DNA of 64,000 nt from Engelhardtia mirabilis (GTDB lineage: Bacteria; Planctomycetota; UBA1135; GCA-002686595): contig NZ_CP036287.1 in assembly GCF_007748095.1 (NCBI RefSeq), forward strand, positions 1,426,001-1,490,000, written 5' to 3'. The number at the start of each line of letters is the position of its first letter. Within the stretch, counting starts at the first letter, position 1. The notes below the pieces were generated by a model. It saw only the letters and a list, made by a program, of their open reading frames with translations, made no database searches and had not been told where the DNA came from. The translations under genes and the position numbers were made by a program. Positions 15,579 through 24,851 of the stretch are shown piece after piece.

Positions 15579-18500
15579 ATGACGCCACTTCCGCGGATCT
15601 CGACTGCCCTCATGCTCGGCCTGGCCGTCACCGGCCCGGTCGAGGCGCTGCAGGATCCAGTCGGGCTGGAGAATCGCGGCTTCGGGCTACGGCACTGGAC
15701 CGTGGCGTCGGGACTGCCGCAGGACACGATCACCGCGATCGAACAGACTCGGGACGGCTACCTGTGGATCGGGACCTTCGGTGGCCTCGCTCGCTTCGAC
15801 GGACGTGAGTTCGAACAGGTCCTGCGCGTTCTGACTCCCGGGCTCCCGGACGATCGCATCACCGCCCTCGAGTTGGACGGCTCGGGAGCGCTCTGGGTCG
15901 GCACGCAGTTCGGCGGCGTCGCTCGCCTGGTCGACGGCAACTTCATGCGCGTGCCCGCGCCGGCGGTGGATTGCCGCGACCTGTTCGCGGCCCCCGACGG
16001 TCGCGTGTGGGCGGTGCTCGACGAGGGGCTCTACACCTGTTCGCCAGGTGAGTCGAAGTTTCGACCGGTGGAGGACTTCCCCGCGCGGCCGGAGGGCGTG
16101 GCTTGGTCACGGACTCGCGGGATCGTCGTCAGTGGCGCAGAAGGTCTATACCAGCAGTCGGACGGTCGCTGGCGGCCCCTCGGTCCCATCGGCTTGCCCG
16201 ACCGGACGCGAGTCCCGGTGGTCGCCTTGACGGACGGGGCCATCGTCGTCGGTACTCCCCAGGGTGCCTACCTGCCGTCGCGTTCGGACGAGCTCGACAA
16301 TCTCGGACTCGAGCCTGCGCCCGTCGACCCTTGGTTGGTCGAAGCGCCGCCGCGGGAGCGCGGGGCCTGGTTGGGCTCGATCGGCGTGAGCCTCTTGAGT
16401 TTCGGCGACAGCGGCCTGATCAGCAGGCTGGTCGTGGACGCTCTCGACGGCTACGAGATCCGCGCCCTGTTCGTCGACGACGAAGACTCGCTCTGGATCG
16501 GGACCACCGGCGACGGCCTGTTCCAGCGCTTCCGGACGCCCCTCGAGTCGGTCGCAATCGGAACCGGGGAGTTCAAACAACTGGCCTTCCCCGACGGTCG
16601 GACGATCGTGGCGCTCGACGCCCGGGGCCACATCCATCGGCTGGCTCTGGACGGGGGCGAGGTGGACAGTCCCTCGACCGACCTGGTCTACGGTGTGGCA
16701 GCTTGGGGCGACGGCCGCCTGCTGGTCGCTCACGACGGTCGCGTCGATCTGTGGGACGGTGATCGGGTCGAGGTGCTCTTCGACGCGGCTGCCAGCGGTT
16801 TCCCGCCCGAGCTGCGCTGCATCTGCACTGCACGGATGCCCGATGGCACGACTTGGATGACGGCCCCCCAGGGCCTCGTCGAGCTGCGACTCGACGGGAC
16901 CTCGAGCTTCCATCCAGCGGGCACGGACGGCTTGCCGACCGGACTCTCATCGGTGCGGGTGGCCCCGGACGGGGTGCTCTGGGTCGGCGGCTTTGGCGGG
17001 CTCAGTCGTCGCATCGATGAACGCTTCGTGCCCCTCTCGAGCCCGACGGAGGTGCCACTGGAGGTGGTGCGGACGATCTCCTTCGACCATCGCGGCGTAG
17101 CCTGGATCGGAACCTACGGTCTCGGGCTCTGGCGCGTTGAGGGCGACCGGGTGTTCGGCTACGGCAATGCCCACGGACTCGACGACCTGATGTTGTCGGG
17201 CGCCCTGCCGGACGGTCGAGGCCGACTCTGGGTCGCGGGCAATCGAACGCTCCTGGCCCTGGAGCTGGAGGATCTCGACGCGGTCGCGGGCGGCGAGAGG
17301 CGCTTCATGACCCCGATCGTATTCGGTCCGAACTCCGGCATGAGCGAGGCCAGCGGTGGCAGTCCTGGTGCGGCGGTCGTCGGGTCCGATGGCCGGCTGT
17401 ACTTCACCACCGTGTCCGGTGTGGTCGCGGTCGACCCGGAGTTGATCGACGAGCTTCCGGCGGCCAAGCCGCCAACCGTCGAGCGCGCGCGCCTCAACGG
17501 CGAGGCCGTGGCCCTGGGCGACCTGACCAACCTGGGTCCGGGCAGGGTCGATCTCGAGTTCGAGTTCGCGGCGCCCACCTTCGTGCTGCCCCAGGCGGCG
17601 GCGCTGGAGTATCGGCTCCAGGGCTACCGTGACGAGTGGCAGCGCGCTTGGAGTGACGACCAGGCGCGCTTCACGAATGTGGGGAGCGGGTCCTATCGAT
17701 TCGAAGTCCGTGCCCTTGGGGAATCGCGGGCGACCGCGGTCGAGGTCAAGGTGCAACCGCGCTTGGTGGAGCGGCCGTGGTTCCTGGCGCTCACGACGGT
17801 GCTGGTCGGGAGCGGTGGGTGGTTGCTCGTGCGACGGCTGCAGTTGCGCGCTCGACGGCGACGTGCGGAGCTCGAGCGCCAACGCCGACTGACGTCGATC
17901 GGCTCACTTGCCGGGGGACTGGCCCACGACCTGAACAACCTCCTGGCGCCGATCATGGGCTACTCGGAGTTGGTCGCCCAGGCGCTCGATCCGGACGATC
18001 CCCTGCGCGGCAGCGTCGACCGTATCCACGAGGCCGGTGCCCGCGCCAGCGAGCTCGTGCGCGAGATGCTGGCCTTCGCTGGCAGGGGCGAGCGCAAGCG
18101 CTCGCGGGTCGTCGTGGCCGAGTTGCTCGACGAAGTGCTGCGAGTGCTCGAGCCGCGGCTTCAAGGGAGCCGCGAGCTGGACCTCGACGACGTCGACCCC
18201 AGCGTCTCGGTCGAAGGCGACTCGACCCAACTGCACCGCGTCTTGATGAACCTGTGTTCGAACGCCCTCGACGCGATCGAGGAGCACGGTGGCCTGCGGG
18301 TCGCGGTGGTCGTGCGCGAGGCCGAGCTCGGGCCGTCGAGGGCCCACAGCCTGGGTCTCCTCGGACCGGGTGCGTACGCCGAGATCGAAGTCACGGACGA
18401 TGGCGGCGGCATCGCGAGCGGCGCGCTGGAGCACATCTTCGAGCCCTTCTTCACCACCAAGCTCTCCCACCGAGATCGGGGCCGAGGATCCGGTATGGGT

Positions 18501-19061
18501 CTGGCCGTGGTCCACGGGCTCGTCGCGGCCCATCAGGGGGTCGTCGAAGTCACGACCGAACTCGGCGTCGGCACGACCTTCCGCCTGCTGTTGCCGGCGG
18601 CCAACGCGCAGTCGGAAGACCGAGGCCAAGCCCTGATTCACCCGGTCCCGCCCCCGCCGTTCCGAGGCCGACTGCTGGTCGTGGACGACGATCCGGCGGT
18701 CGGCCCTCTGGTCGCGGACATGGCCCGCCGCAGCGGCTACCAGACCCTCTACTCCCAAGATCCGGTCGACGCCCTGCTCCAGGTCCGGAGCGGGCGCTTC
18801 GCGGCCGTGGTGGTCGACCTCGACATGCCCGACCTGGATGGCTTGGAGGTGGCGCGCCGCTTGCGGTCGGAGTCCTTCGAGCTGCCGATCGTGCTGATGA
18901 CCGGGGCCCCGGGCCGTCTGGTCGTCGAGGATCAGGAGGAGCTGGCGCGGTTGTTCGCGGCGACGTTGACGAAGCCCTTCAGCGAGCGCGACCTGATCGA
19001 TGCCCTGCGTCAGCACGTCGGCGTCCCGAGCGACGAGTTGACCGGCGGCGCCAATCCCTGA
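15579..19061 (+). CDS. Hybrid sensor histidine kinase with periplasmic Reg_prop beta-propeller
   Basis: A 1160-residue protein. Signal-like N-terminus (LMLGLAVTGPVEA), then Reg_prop propeller repeats with the typical (D/G)xLWIG pattern (DGYLWIGTFGGL, GALWVGTQFGGV, DSLWIGTTGDGL, GVLWVGGFGGL, GVAWIGTYGLGL), a Y_Y_Y-type beta-sandwich (about 640-720, LEYRLQGYRDEWQ), one TM helix (about 733-752), HisKA with H783 in AHDLNNLLAPIMGYSEL, HATPase_c (DDGGGIASGALEHIFEPFF, GSGMGLAVVHGLV) and a C-terminal receiver with D1080 (VVVDLDMPDLDG). The propeller senses a periplasmic ligand, often a glycan in related HTCS proteins. Unlike HTCS proteins there is no AraC output domain, so signalling must pass to another protein. 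Its stop is 9 bp from the end of the opposing ECF-fusion gene. Confidence 0.9.
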   Translation: MTPLPRISTALMLGLAVTGPVEALQDPVGLENRGFGLRHWTVASGLPQDTITAIEQTRDGYLWIGTFGGLARFDGREFEQVLRVLTPGLPDDRITALELDGSGALWVGTQFGGVARLVDGNFMRVPAPAVDCRDLFAAPDGRVWAVLDEGLYTCSPGESKFRPVEDFPARPEGVAWSRTRGIVVSGAEGLYQQSDGRWRPLGPIGLPDRTRVPVVALTDGAIVVGTPQGAYLPSRSDELDNLGLEPAPVDPWLVEAPPRERGAWLGSIGVSLLSFGDSGLISRLVVDALDGYEIRALFVDDEDSLWIGTTGDGLFQRFRTPLESVAIGTGEFKQLAFPDGRTIVALDARGHIHRLALDGGEVDSPSTDLVYGVAAWGDGRLLVAHDGRVDLWDGDRVEVLFDAAASGFPPELRCICTARMPDGTTWMTAPQGLVELRLDGTSSFHPAGTDGLPTGLSSVRVAPDGVLWVGGFGGLSRRIDERFVPLSSPTEVPLEVVRTISFDHRGVAWIGTYGLGLWRVEGDRVFGYGNAHGLDDLMLSGALPDGRGRLWVAGNRTLLALELEDLDAVAGGERRFMTPIVFGPNSGMSEASGGSPGAAVVGSDGRLYFTTVSGVVAVDPELIDELPAAKPPTVERARLNGEAVALGDLTNLGPGRVDLEFEFAAPTFVLPQAAALEYRLQGYRDEWQRAWSDDQARFTNVGSGSYRFEVRALGESRATAVEVKVQPRLVERPWFLALTTVLVGSGGWLLVRRLQLRARRRRAELERQRRLTSIGSLAGGLAHDLNNLLAPIMGYSELVAQALDPDDPLRGSVDRIHEAGARASELVREMLAFAGRGERKRSRVVVAELLDEVLRVLEPRLQGSRELDLDDVDPSVSVEGDSTQLHRVLMNLCSNALDAIEEHGGLRVAVVVREAELGPSRAHSLGLLGPGAYAEIEVTDDGGGIASGALEHIFEPFFTTKLSHRDRGRGSGMGLAVVHGLVAAHQGVVEVTTELGVGTTFRLLLPAANAQSEDRGQALIHPVPPPPFRGRLLVVDDDPAVGPLVADMARRSGYQTLYSQDPVDALLQVRSGRFAAVVVDLDMPDLDGLEVARRLRSESFELPIVLMTGAPGRLVVEDQEELARLFAATLTKPFSERDLIDALRQHVGVPSDELTGGANP

Positions 19062-19070
19062 GCCCCTCGT

Positions 19071-21761
19071 TCAGCGGCCGTCGAGAATGGCGGTGAGGAT
19101 GCGACCTCCGCTCGGCTCCACTTGGAAGTGGTCGAGTTCGCGTCCATCCCGCTCCAAGCTCAGGCGGCTGGCACCCGGCGGCAGGGCGATCTCGCGTCGG
19201 CCGTCGATCAACGCCACAGCCGAGCCCGCGAGCGTCGGAGCAGATCCGGTCGCCCACAGCTCGAGCTCCACGTAGCATCCCGCGGCGTCCACCGCCCGCA
19301 GGCGATCGCCCGGCTGGGCACCGGTCACCTGCACGCGCAGGGGCGTCGACGCCGGGTAGGTGATCCGGACGTCGCCTCCTACCGGGATCCACTCCACCGG
19401 GATCCCCGTCGAGGGCAGGTCGTCGCCACCGACCCCGACCCAGGCGTTCGCGACGGGCACGCCGCCGAGCTCGAAGCGGCCTTCGGCGTCGCAGGCGACG
19501 ATCGGGCCCAGGCCATTCATGGTCCCTCCCCCCGAGCGGTTGATGAAGGTGTTGAAGGCCACCGCGACACTCGCGCCCTGGACGGGGCGACCGTCGCGGT
19601 CGACGACCTGTCCGCGCACCAACCGCTCGAGCGCCGCCCGGGGCACGACGATCTCGACCGATCCGGGACCGGCAGCAAGCGGTTCGGTGACGTGGAACAG
19701 GGGCCGCTCGGCGTCGAAGACGCGAATGCGGTAGGCGCGCGATCCGAGCCCGGTCAACTCGAAGAGCCCGTTCGCGTCGGCCTCGACGTGGCGATCGCGA
19801 CCGCCCGCCAGGCGCTCCATCGACGAGAAGCTCGTGTCGGGCAGGGTCGGGTCGAAGAGGTTGAGGGATACGCCGGGCAGGGGCCGTCCGTCCTCGTTCA
19901 CGACGCGGCCACGCAGGGTCAGGGACTCACGCACGAAGCTGAGCTGCTCTTCGATGTAGCGGTCGGCGTCCGCCAGCAGTTGCGCCCCCTGGGCCTCGCG
20001 GAACAGCGCTTCGTAGGGCGGATGGACGACGCCCAGCGTCGCCGCCGGGGCGATCCCGGCGAGCTCGAAGCGGAAGGACCCGTCGGGGCCGGTGGACTGG
20101 CGATTCTCACCCAGGAAGATCGTGACGCCGCCCAGCCCGATCCCGGCCGGGTCCGTGACCTTGCCGCAGTACACCAGCGGCGCGCTCTCCAGTGGGCGCA
20201 GTCGGATGATCAGGTCGCGATCGTCGCCGATCGGAACGGCCGTCGACGTCGGCTCGAAGCCGGCCGCGCGCACCTCGAACTCCAGGCCCGGCGCGCTGGG
20301 CACGTCCCGCAGCACGAAGCGTCCCGACCCGTCGGAGCTGATCGGCGGCGGCTCTTCCAGCTTCAGAATGCGCGCAGCCGGCGCGACCGCTTGCAGGGCC
20401 GCTCGAGCCGTCGGCGCGAGGGATACGGTTGCCCGCGGTACCGGCTCACCGTCGGGATCGAGAACCACGCCACCGAGCTGCACGCAGGGCACGCCCACGA
20501 GGGTCGGGATCGCTTCCTCGTCCGGCCCGTCGACGAGGCCCAAGAGGGTCCAGTTGGCGTCGGCCAGCAGCAGGCCGCCGAGCACCTTGGCCGTCTCGAG
20601 TTCGAAGCTCCCCTCGCCGTCGGTGCGGAACTCGCGCTCGGGGATCGGATCGCCGAAGAGCGTCGCGCGCCACTCCTGCTCGTAGTCCCGCTGGGCCAGG
20701 AACTCCTCCGCGAAGGCCGGATCCCGGCGCAGGCGGTCCTGGGTCTCGAGGTCGATCCTCAGCGTCCCGCCGCCCCCGTTGATCCAAACCGGGTCGCCGC
20801 CCTGCCAGACGGCCTGATGGGCTCCCGGCTCGCGCAGTCGCATGCCGGCCAGGGGGCGACCGAGCAGGTCCACCAATCGAAAGCGCGCCAGGACCGAGGT
20901 CGCGGTGGCATGACTCGGGTCCGCGAAGGGCCGGATCGTCATCTCCTGCCCAGCGGGTTCGACCGCCCGCTGCGGTCGGCGGCCACCGTCGTCCGAGGGC
21001 GATTGGATCGGCGTCGGCGTCGGTCCGCGCGCGAGCTCAGGCGTCGCACCGACGGAGGCGGCGGGCGTTGCGTCGTCGCGGCCTACGAGGATCACGAGGG
21101 CCACGGTGGCGGCGATACCGCCCGCGAGTGTCAGGGCTTTCATGGTCAGAGCGAGGCCGGTTAGGAGGGGCGTCGGTCGAAGAGCGGCTGTCGGGCTTGG
21201 AAGGGACTCACCGAAGGTCGGCGCGAGCAGCGGACCGAGGGCCAGACACCAGCGACCCCGGTCCCCGTAGCGACTCTCGAGCCGCTCGCGCAGCCGCGCG
21301 TGCCCGCGCTGCAGGCGTGTGTTCACGGTGGCCAGGGGGACACCGAGACTCCGCGCGATCTGCGCCGGCGCGAGTTCTTCGAAGTGGCGCAGCAGCAGCA
21401 CCTCTCGATAGATCTCGTCCAGGGCGAGCAGCTCGCCGACCACCTCGCGCTGGAGGCTGGCCCGTTCGACGGTCTGGGCGGTCGAGGGCTGCGCCTCGGG
21501 GCGCGCGGCCCACTGCTCGCGGTGCGCGCCCTCCCGTTCACGTCGTTGGACCCGACGAGCCGTGCGGCGCACGACCTGCCCCAGCCACCCGCGCAGGTTG
21601 GCGCCGTGGCTCGGCGACCGACGCAGCGCGGCGAACCAGGTCTCCTGGACCACGTCGTCGGCCAGGGACGCGTCCGTCACCAGCGACCGAGCCAGGTGGC
21701 GAACCCAGGCCGATTGGCCCAGGAGCAGCTCGACGGTGCTCTCGGTTTGGTGGTGGCTCAT
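19071..21761 (-). CDS. ECF sigma factor fused to TM helix and carboxypeptidase-regulatory-like repeats
   Basis: An 896-residue protein from ATG 21761. Residues 10-80 look like sigma region 2 (LADDVVQETWFAAL, NLRGWLGQVVRRTARR) and 108-165 like region 4 (LLLRHFEELAPAQIARSLG, VPLATVNTRLQRG). A hydrophobic segment follows at 209-226. The remaining 650 residues carry several CarboxypepD_reg-like beta-sandwich repeats marked by LDLLGRPLAGMRL, VVLDPDGEPVPRATVSL, VTDPAGIGLGGVTIF, VVNEDGRPLPGVSLNLF and VVDRDGRPVQGASVAVAF. The layout puts sigma in the cytoplasm and the repeats outside. ECF sigmas with such C-terminal extensions are known from Planctomycetota. No anti-sigma gene is adjacent, so the extension may itself control sigma (inference). 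Confidence 0.85.
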   Translation of the reverse strand: MSHHQTESTVELLLGQSAWVRHLARSLVTDASLADDVVQETWFAALRRSPSHGANLRGWLGQVVRRTARRVQRREREGAHREQWAARPEAQPSTAQTVERASLQREVVGELLALDEIYREVLLLRHFEELAPAQIARSLGVPLATVNTRLQRGHARLRERLESRYGDRGRWCLALGPLLAPTFGESLPSPTAALRPTPLLTGLALTMKALTLAGGIAATVALVILVGRDDATPAASVGATPELARGPTPTPIQSPSDDGGRRPQRAVEPAGQEMTIRPFADPSHATATSVLARFRLVDLLGRPLAGMRLREPGAHQAVWQGGDPVWINGGGGTLRIDLETQDRLRRDPAFAEEFLAQRDYEQEWRATLFGDPIPEREFRTDGEGSFELETAKVLGGLLLADANWTLLGLVDGPDEEAIPTLVGVPCVQLGGVVLDPDGEPVPRATVSLAPTARAALQAVAPAARILKLEEPPPISSDGSGRFVLRDVPSAPGLEFEVRAAGFEPTSTAVPIGDDRDLIIRLRPLESAPLVYCGKVTDPAGIGLGGVTIFLGENRQSTGPDGSFRFELAGIAPAATLGVVHPPYEALFREAQGAQLLADADRYIEEQLSFVRESLTLRGRVVNEDGRPLPGVSLNLFDPTLPDTSFSSMERLAGGRDRHVEADANGLFELTGLGSRAYRIRVFDAERPLFHVTEPLAAGPGSVEIVVPRAALERLVRGQVVDRDGRPVQGASVAVAFNTFINRSGGGTMNGLGPIVACDAEGRFELGGVPVANAWVGVGGDDLPSTGIPVEWIPVGGDVRITYPASTPLRVQVTGAQPGDRLRAVDAAGCYVELELWATGSAPTLAGSAVALIDGRREIALPPGASRLSLERDGRELDHFQVEPSGGRILTAILDGR

Positions 21762-21913
21762 GGTGCTGCCCGTCCAATGCGCCGGTGCACGGGGGACGAC
21801 TCGATGAACTTGCGAATTCCCATCGCGAGTCGCGTCCCGCTCCGCCGGCGTGGATACTGGCCGATCCCATGGCCACCGCGCGCGCAAGGAATGGGCTCGG
21901 TCTCACCCCTCCG

Positions 21914-22342
21914 ATGATGGAATCGCCCCCCGAGCGCGTTCGGATTCCGAGGCGCTGTGTCGAGATCCTCGCTGGGATGGCCCGCGACTCGGATCCGCAC
22001 GAGGCCTGCGCCCTGCTCGAGGGCGCGCTGGAAGCCGGCGCGGTGCGGATCGACGCCGTCCACCCTGCCGCCAACATTGCCACGGAGCCTCGGACCGCTT
22101 TCGAGGCCGATCCCGGCGCCGTGGTTGCCGCACTGGCCCAGGCCCGCGCGCGCGGCCGGATCATCGTCGGACTGTGGCACTCCCACCCCCGCGGACCCGC
22201 CGTTCCATCGGAGCGGGACCTGCGCGAGCTCTGGCCCGGTTGGTTGCTCTTGGTCGATGGCGCGAGCTCGGGGCAAGGCGCGCCGCGCGCCTTTCTTCGC
22301 GGCCCCGCGGGTGTGCGGGAGCTGATTGCGGCCCAGGGCTGA
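21914..22342 (+). CDS. JAB1/MPN (JAMM) metallopeptidase-like protein
   Basis: A 142-residue single-domain protein. The full JAMM zinc site is present: E30 in DPHEACALLEG and H89, H91, S99 and D102 in WHSHPRGPAVPSERD. Family members remove ubiquitin-like proteins or cleave a peptide from a sulfur-carrier protein (Mec/CysO type). No ThiS/MoaD-like, E1-like or cysteine-synthase gene is nearby, so the substrate is open. ATG 21914 is chosen close to the conserved domain; ATG 21869 in the same frame would add 15 residues. It diverges from the ECF-fusion gene and is followed after 45 bp by the esterase gene on the same strand. Confidence 0.8.
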   Translation: MMESPPERVRIPRRCVEILAGMARDSDPHEACALLEGALEAGAVRIDAVHPAANIATEPRTAFEADPGAVVAALAQARARGRIIVGLWHSHPRGPAVPSERDLRELWPGWLLLVDGASSGQGAPRAFLRGPAGVRELIAAQG

Positions 22343-22387
22343 GTTGCCCGCCTTGCGGGGCACGGCTGGGCCGGATATCACCACTGG

Positions 22388-23788
22388 GTGCATCGACCGA
22401 CTACGCAACTCATGGCGCTCGCGACCGGCCTCGCGGGGCTGGGCGTTCTGGCCACCCCGCTGGCCGCCCAGATCGACCCGCCGACCCAGGCTGGCTACCG
22501 CGGCATCCTGGTGGTCGGCCAGTCGAACATGGTCGGCGGCAACACGGGCCCCCGCGACGCGACGCCCGGCGGTGTCGATGAGCTGCCGCCGAACGTCTAC
22601 TGCTTGGATCGGACCGATCAGGTCGCGCCCTGGCACTTCCCCTTCCCGTTCGCCCTTCCGGGTGTCGAGTCGGGTACCTCGGCGAACGTCAACGCGGCCA
22701 TGTCCCTGGCCAAGCAGCTGGGCGAGAGCTTCCCGCAGGATCGCTTCTGCGTGGTCTTCTGCGCCCAGAACGCGAGCGGGTTCAACTCGATCGTCTCCGA
22801 TCCGCTGCGCAACTGGGCGGCCCCGGCCAGCCCGAACCACCTGAACGGGAATCTCTACGACCTCGCCGTCGAGCGCTGCATCCACGCTGCGGCCCAGGGC
22901 GTCGACGTGGAGTTGTTCGTCGGACTGATGGGGGAGTCGGACGCCCAGGTCATGACTGTCGCCGACCTCGCCCAGGAGTACGAGTGGTTGGTTGAAGGCC
23001 TGCGCGCCGACGTCGGGCCCGGCCCCGCGGTCTTCGGAACTGCGCCCCAATGGACCGATGGAGCGCTCGGCGATCTCTCGAGCATCGACGCTGCCCTGAC
23101 CCTCGTCGCGGCCAGCGTTCCCGACACGGTCCTGGCCTGGGCCGACGGACTCTTCCACCCTCCCGCCGACCCGAACCACTTCGACGCGCCCTCTTGCCGG
23201 CTGCACGGCCAACGCATGTTCGACGCCCTGACCGCGGCGGGTCTGATCGGTCCCGCCGGGCCGACCGCCGGCGGCCCCTGGTTCCAGCCCGGCGCGACGC
23301 CGCCGGGGGGCGAGACAGGGATCGTGCTGCGGCAAGACTTCACCAGCGGGTCGTGGTTCGAGTCCTTCAGCGACGCGCTCGATGGTGGGGCGATTGGTCG
23401 CGGGCACTTCAGCCGCTTGAATGACTTCGAGCGCTTCCGGCGCGCCGACGGCTCCTTCGTTCTGACGGCGACCTGGTCCACCGGTGAGTCGATCACCTGG
23501 ACCCAGACCTCGAATCCCCTGCTGACGCCGCGCGACGTGGTGCAGGGCTTCGCGCCGCTGGTCGACCCCCTCGGTCTGGCCAACATGGGCCTTGTTCAGG
23601 GCCTGTGCCGCACCTCGACGACTGGTGCGCTCCTGTCCTTCCGGCCGGGGGTGAGCACGCTGAGCGGCCCCCTGGCTGGGCTCTACCTCTACAACGAATA
23701 CGAGTTCGCCAAGGCCCTGGGCATCGCGGCAGTCCTACGCTCACCGCTGGGGCTCTCCGCAACGTCGGTCACGATCGTGGCGCGCTAG
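22388..23788 (+). CDS. Secreted SASA-type (CE6-like) carbohydrate esterase
   Basis: A 466-residue protein. The N-terminus with one Arg and a hydrophobic core ending LATPLAAQ is a signal peptide; GTG 22388 is preferred over ATG 22412 because it keeps the charged n-region. The sialate O-acetylesterase/CE6 domain (about 30-300) shows the nucleophile block ILVVGQSNMVGGN, the middle block VGLMGESDAQV and a C-terminal His in PNHFDAPSCRLHGQRMF. Such enzymes deacetylate sugars such as acetylxylan or sialic acid. The last 150 residues form a beta-rich region without a recognised family. Its final 20 bp overlap the end of the converging APH-fold gene. Confidence 0.75.
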   Translation: MHRPTTQLMALATGLAGLGVLATPLAAQIDPPTQAGYRGILVVGQSNMVGGNTGPRDATPGGVDELPPNVYCLDRTDQVAPWHFPFPFALPGVESGTSANVNAAMSLAKQLGESFPQDRFCVVFCAQNASGFNSIVSDPLRNWAAPASPNHLNGNLYDLAVERCIHAAAQGVDVELFVGLMGESDAQVMTVADLAQEYEWLVEGLRADVGPGPAVFGTAPQWTDGALGDLSSIDAALTLVAASVPDTVLAWADGLFHPPADPNHFDAPSCRLHGQRMFDALTAAGLIGPAGPTAGGPWFQPGATPPGGETGIVLRQDFTSGSWFESFSDALDGGAIGRGHFSRLNDFERFRRADGSFVLTATWSTGESITWTQTSNPLLTPRDVVQGFAPLVDPLGLANMGLVQGLCRTSTTGALLSFRPGVSTLSGPLAGLYLYNEYEFAKALGIAAVLRSPLGLSATSVTIVAR

Positions 23789-24761
23789 GTCCACCTGCGG
23801 TTGGGCCGCTGCGGCGCCGATCGGCCGCGCCCGAGTCTGCGGCGCTGAAGGCCGCGACGATGTTGGCCAGGGCCCAGCTCGCCTCGGCGACGAGGGCGGC
23901 GTCGCCTACGTCGGCCGCGTAGCGCAGGGCGTTGAGATTCGTGACCGTGGCGCGCAGCCGTGCCACCTTCCAGCTCGCCTCGTCGATCGCACCGTAGGCG
24001 CGGCGAAAGACCGGGTGGGCGTCCGGCGGCAAGAAGCCGTGGGCCAGGGCCAGATCGACCGTGCCGTCGCCGCGGTGCAGGTCGCCCCAGTCGATCACGC
24101 CACACGGTCGCAGTCCGTCGTCGACCAAGAGGTGTCGGGCGTAGAGGTCGCCGTGGCAGAGCGACCGTTCCCGTGGGCGCCAGGTGGGGGGGGCGTCCGC
24201 GATCACAGCCGGGAGCACCTGCGCGACTCGCGCCTCGACCAGCCCGGTAGCTGCGGCCAGGGCCTCGGTAGCCTGGGTCGCCCGGTAGGGGACGTCCAGG
24301 CGTCGGACGTTGTCCGCAGGTGCGCCCCAAGTGGCCGCGCGATCCGCGGGGATGGCATGCAGGGCGGCGAGGAAGTGGGCCAGGGGCTCGGCCGCAGCGC
24401 GGCGCTCCGTAGGGCCGAGCGCGGCGCGGCAGGCGGTGATTCCGGCGACGAACTCGAGACCGAGGAAGGGCCAGGGAAAGCGGGGGCCGGCCGCGCCGAT
24501 GAAGAGCGGCACGGGCACGGCCAGGGGCAACAGCCGTGACATCTGCGGCAGGCAGCGCCGCTCGGACTCCAGCAGTCCGACCGCCAACTGTCGCCGCGGG
24601 AAGCGGAAGACCCACTTCGGGCCGAGGGCGAAGACGGTGTTGTCCCAACCGCTGCCGAGCAGGGTCAGCGGCCAGTCCGCCAGGTCGGGGAACTGCTCGT
24701 CGATCAAGGCTCGGGCCAGTCGGACGTCGACGTCGACTTCGGCAATCCAGGGATCGGTCAT
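23769..24761 (-). CDS. Aminoglycoside-phosphotransferase-fold small-molecule kinase
   Basis: A 330-residue APH-family protein. LLGSGWDNTVFALGPKWVFR forms the N-lobe nucleotide-binding region. The Brenner-type catalytic motif is LCHGDLYARHLLVDDG with the catalytic Asp, and the metal-binding DFG-like motif is GVIDWGDLHRGDGTVDLA. The usual Asn of HGDxxxxN is replaced by His, which is odd for an active kinase. The family phosphorylates antibiotics, choline, homoserine or similar alcohols; the substrate is not visible and resistance should not be assumed. ATG 24761 is used. It overlaps the esterase gene end to end and diverges from the SRAP gene across 90 bp. Confidence 0.75.
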   Translation of the reverse strand: MTDPWIAEVDVDVRLARALIDEQFPDLADWPLTLLGSGWDNTVFALGPKWVFRFPRRQLAVGLLESERRCLPQMSRLLPLAVPVPLFIGAAGPRFPWPFLGLEFVAGITACRAALGPTERRAAAEPLAHFLAALHAIPADRAATWGAPADNVRRLDVPYRATQATEALAAATGLVEARVAQVLPAVIADAPPTWRPRERSLCHGDLYARHLLVDDGLRPCGVIDWGDLHRGDGTVDLALAHGFLPPDAHPVFRRAYGAIDEASWKVARLRATVTNLNALRYAADVGDAALVAEASWALANIVAAFSAADSGAADRRRSGPTAGGPSAPRS

Positions 24762-24839
24762 GGTCTCAGGTCGGTCCGGCACAGGGTCGACGCGGTAGGC
24801 CAGGTGCCTGGCGGCCTCCCGCCCCGCTCGGAGGAAGGG

Positions 24840-24845
24840 TAGTCT
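24840..24845 (+). promoter_or_regulatory. -10-like TAGTCT 6 nt before the SRAP start
   Basis: TAGTCT ends six bases before ATG 24852, so transcription would begin at or next to the start codon and the mRNA would be leaderless. No Shine-Dalgarno site is present. A -35 hexamer is not obvious. Confidence 0.4.
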
Positions 24846-24851
24846 GCATCC

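Noticed and set aside
23769..24761. APH-fold gene considered as an antibiotic-resistance gene
   Set aside because: The fold alone does not show the substrate, the HGDxxxxN Asn is missing, and there is no mobile or resistance context.
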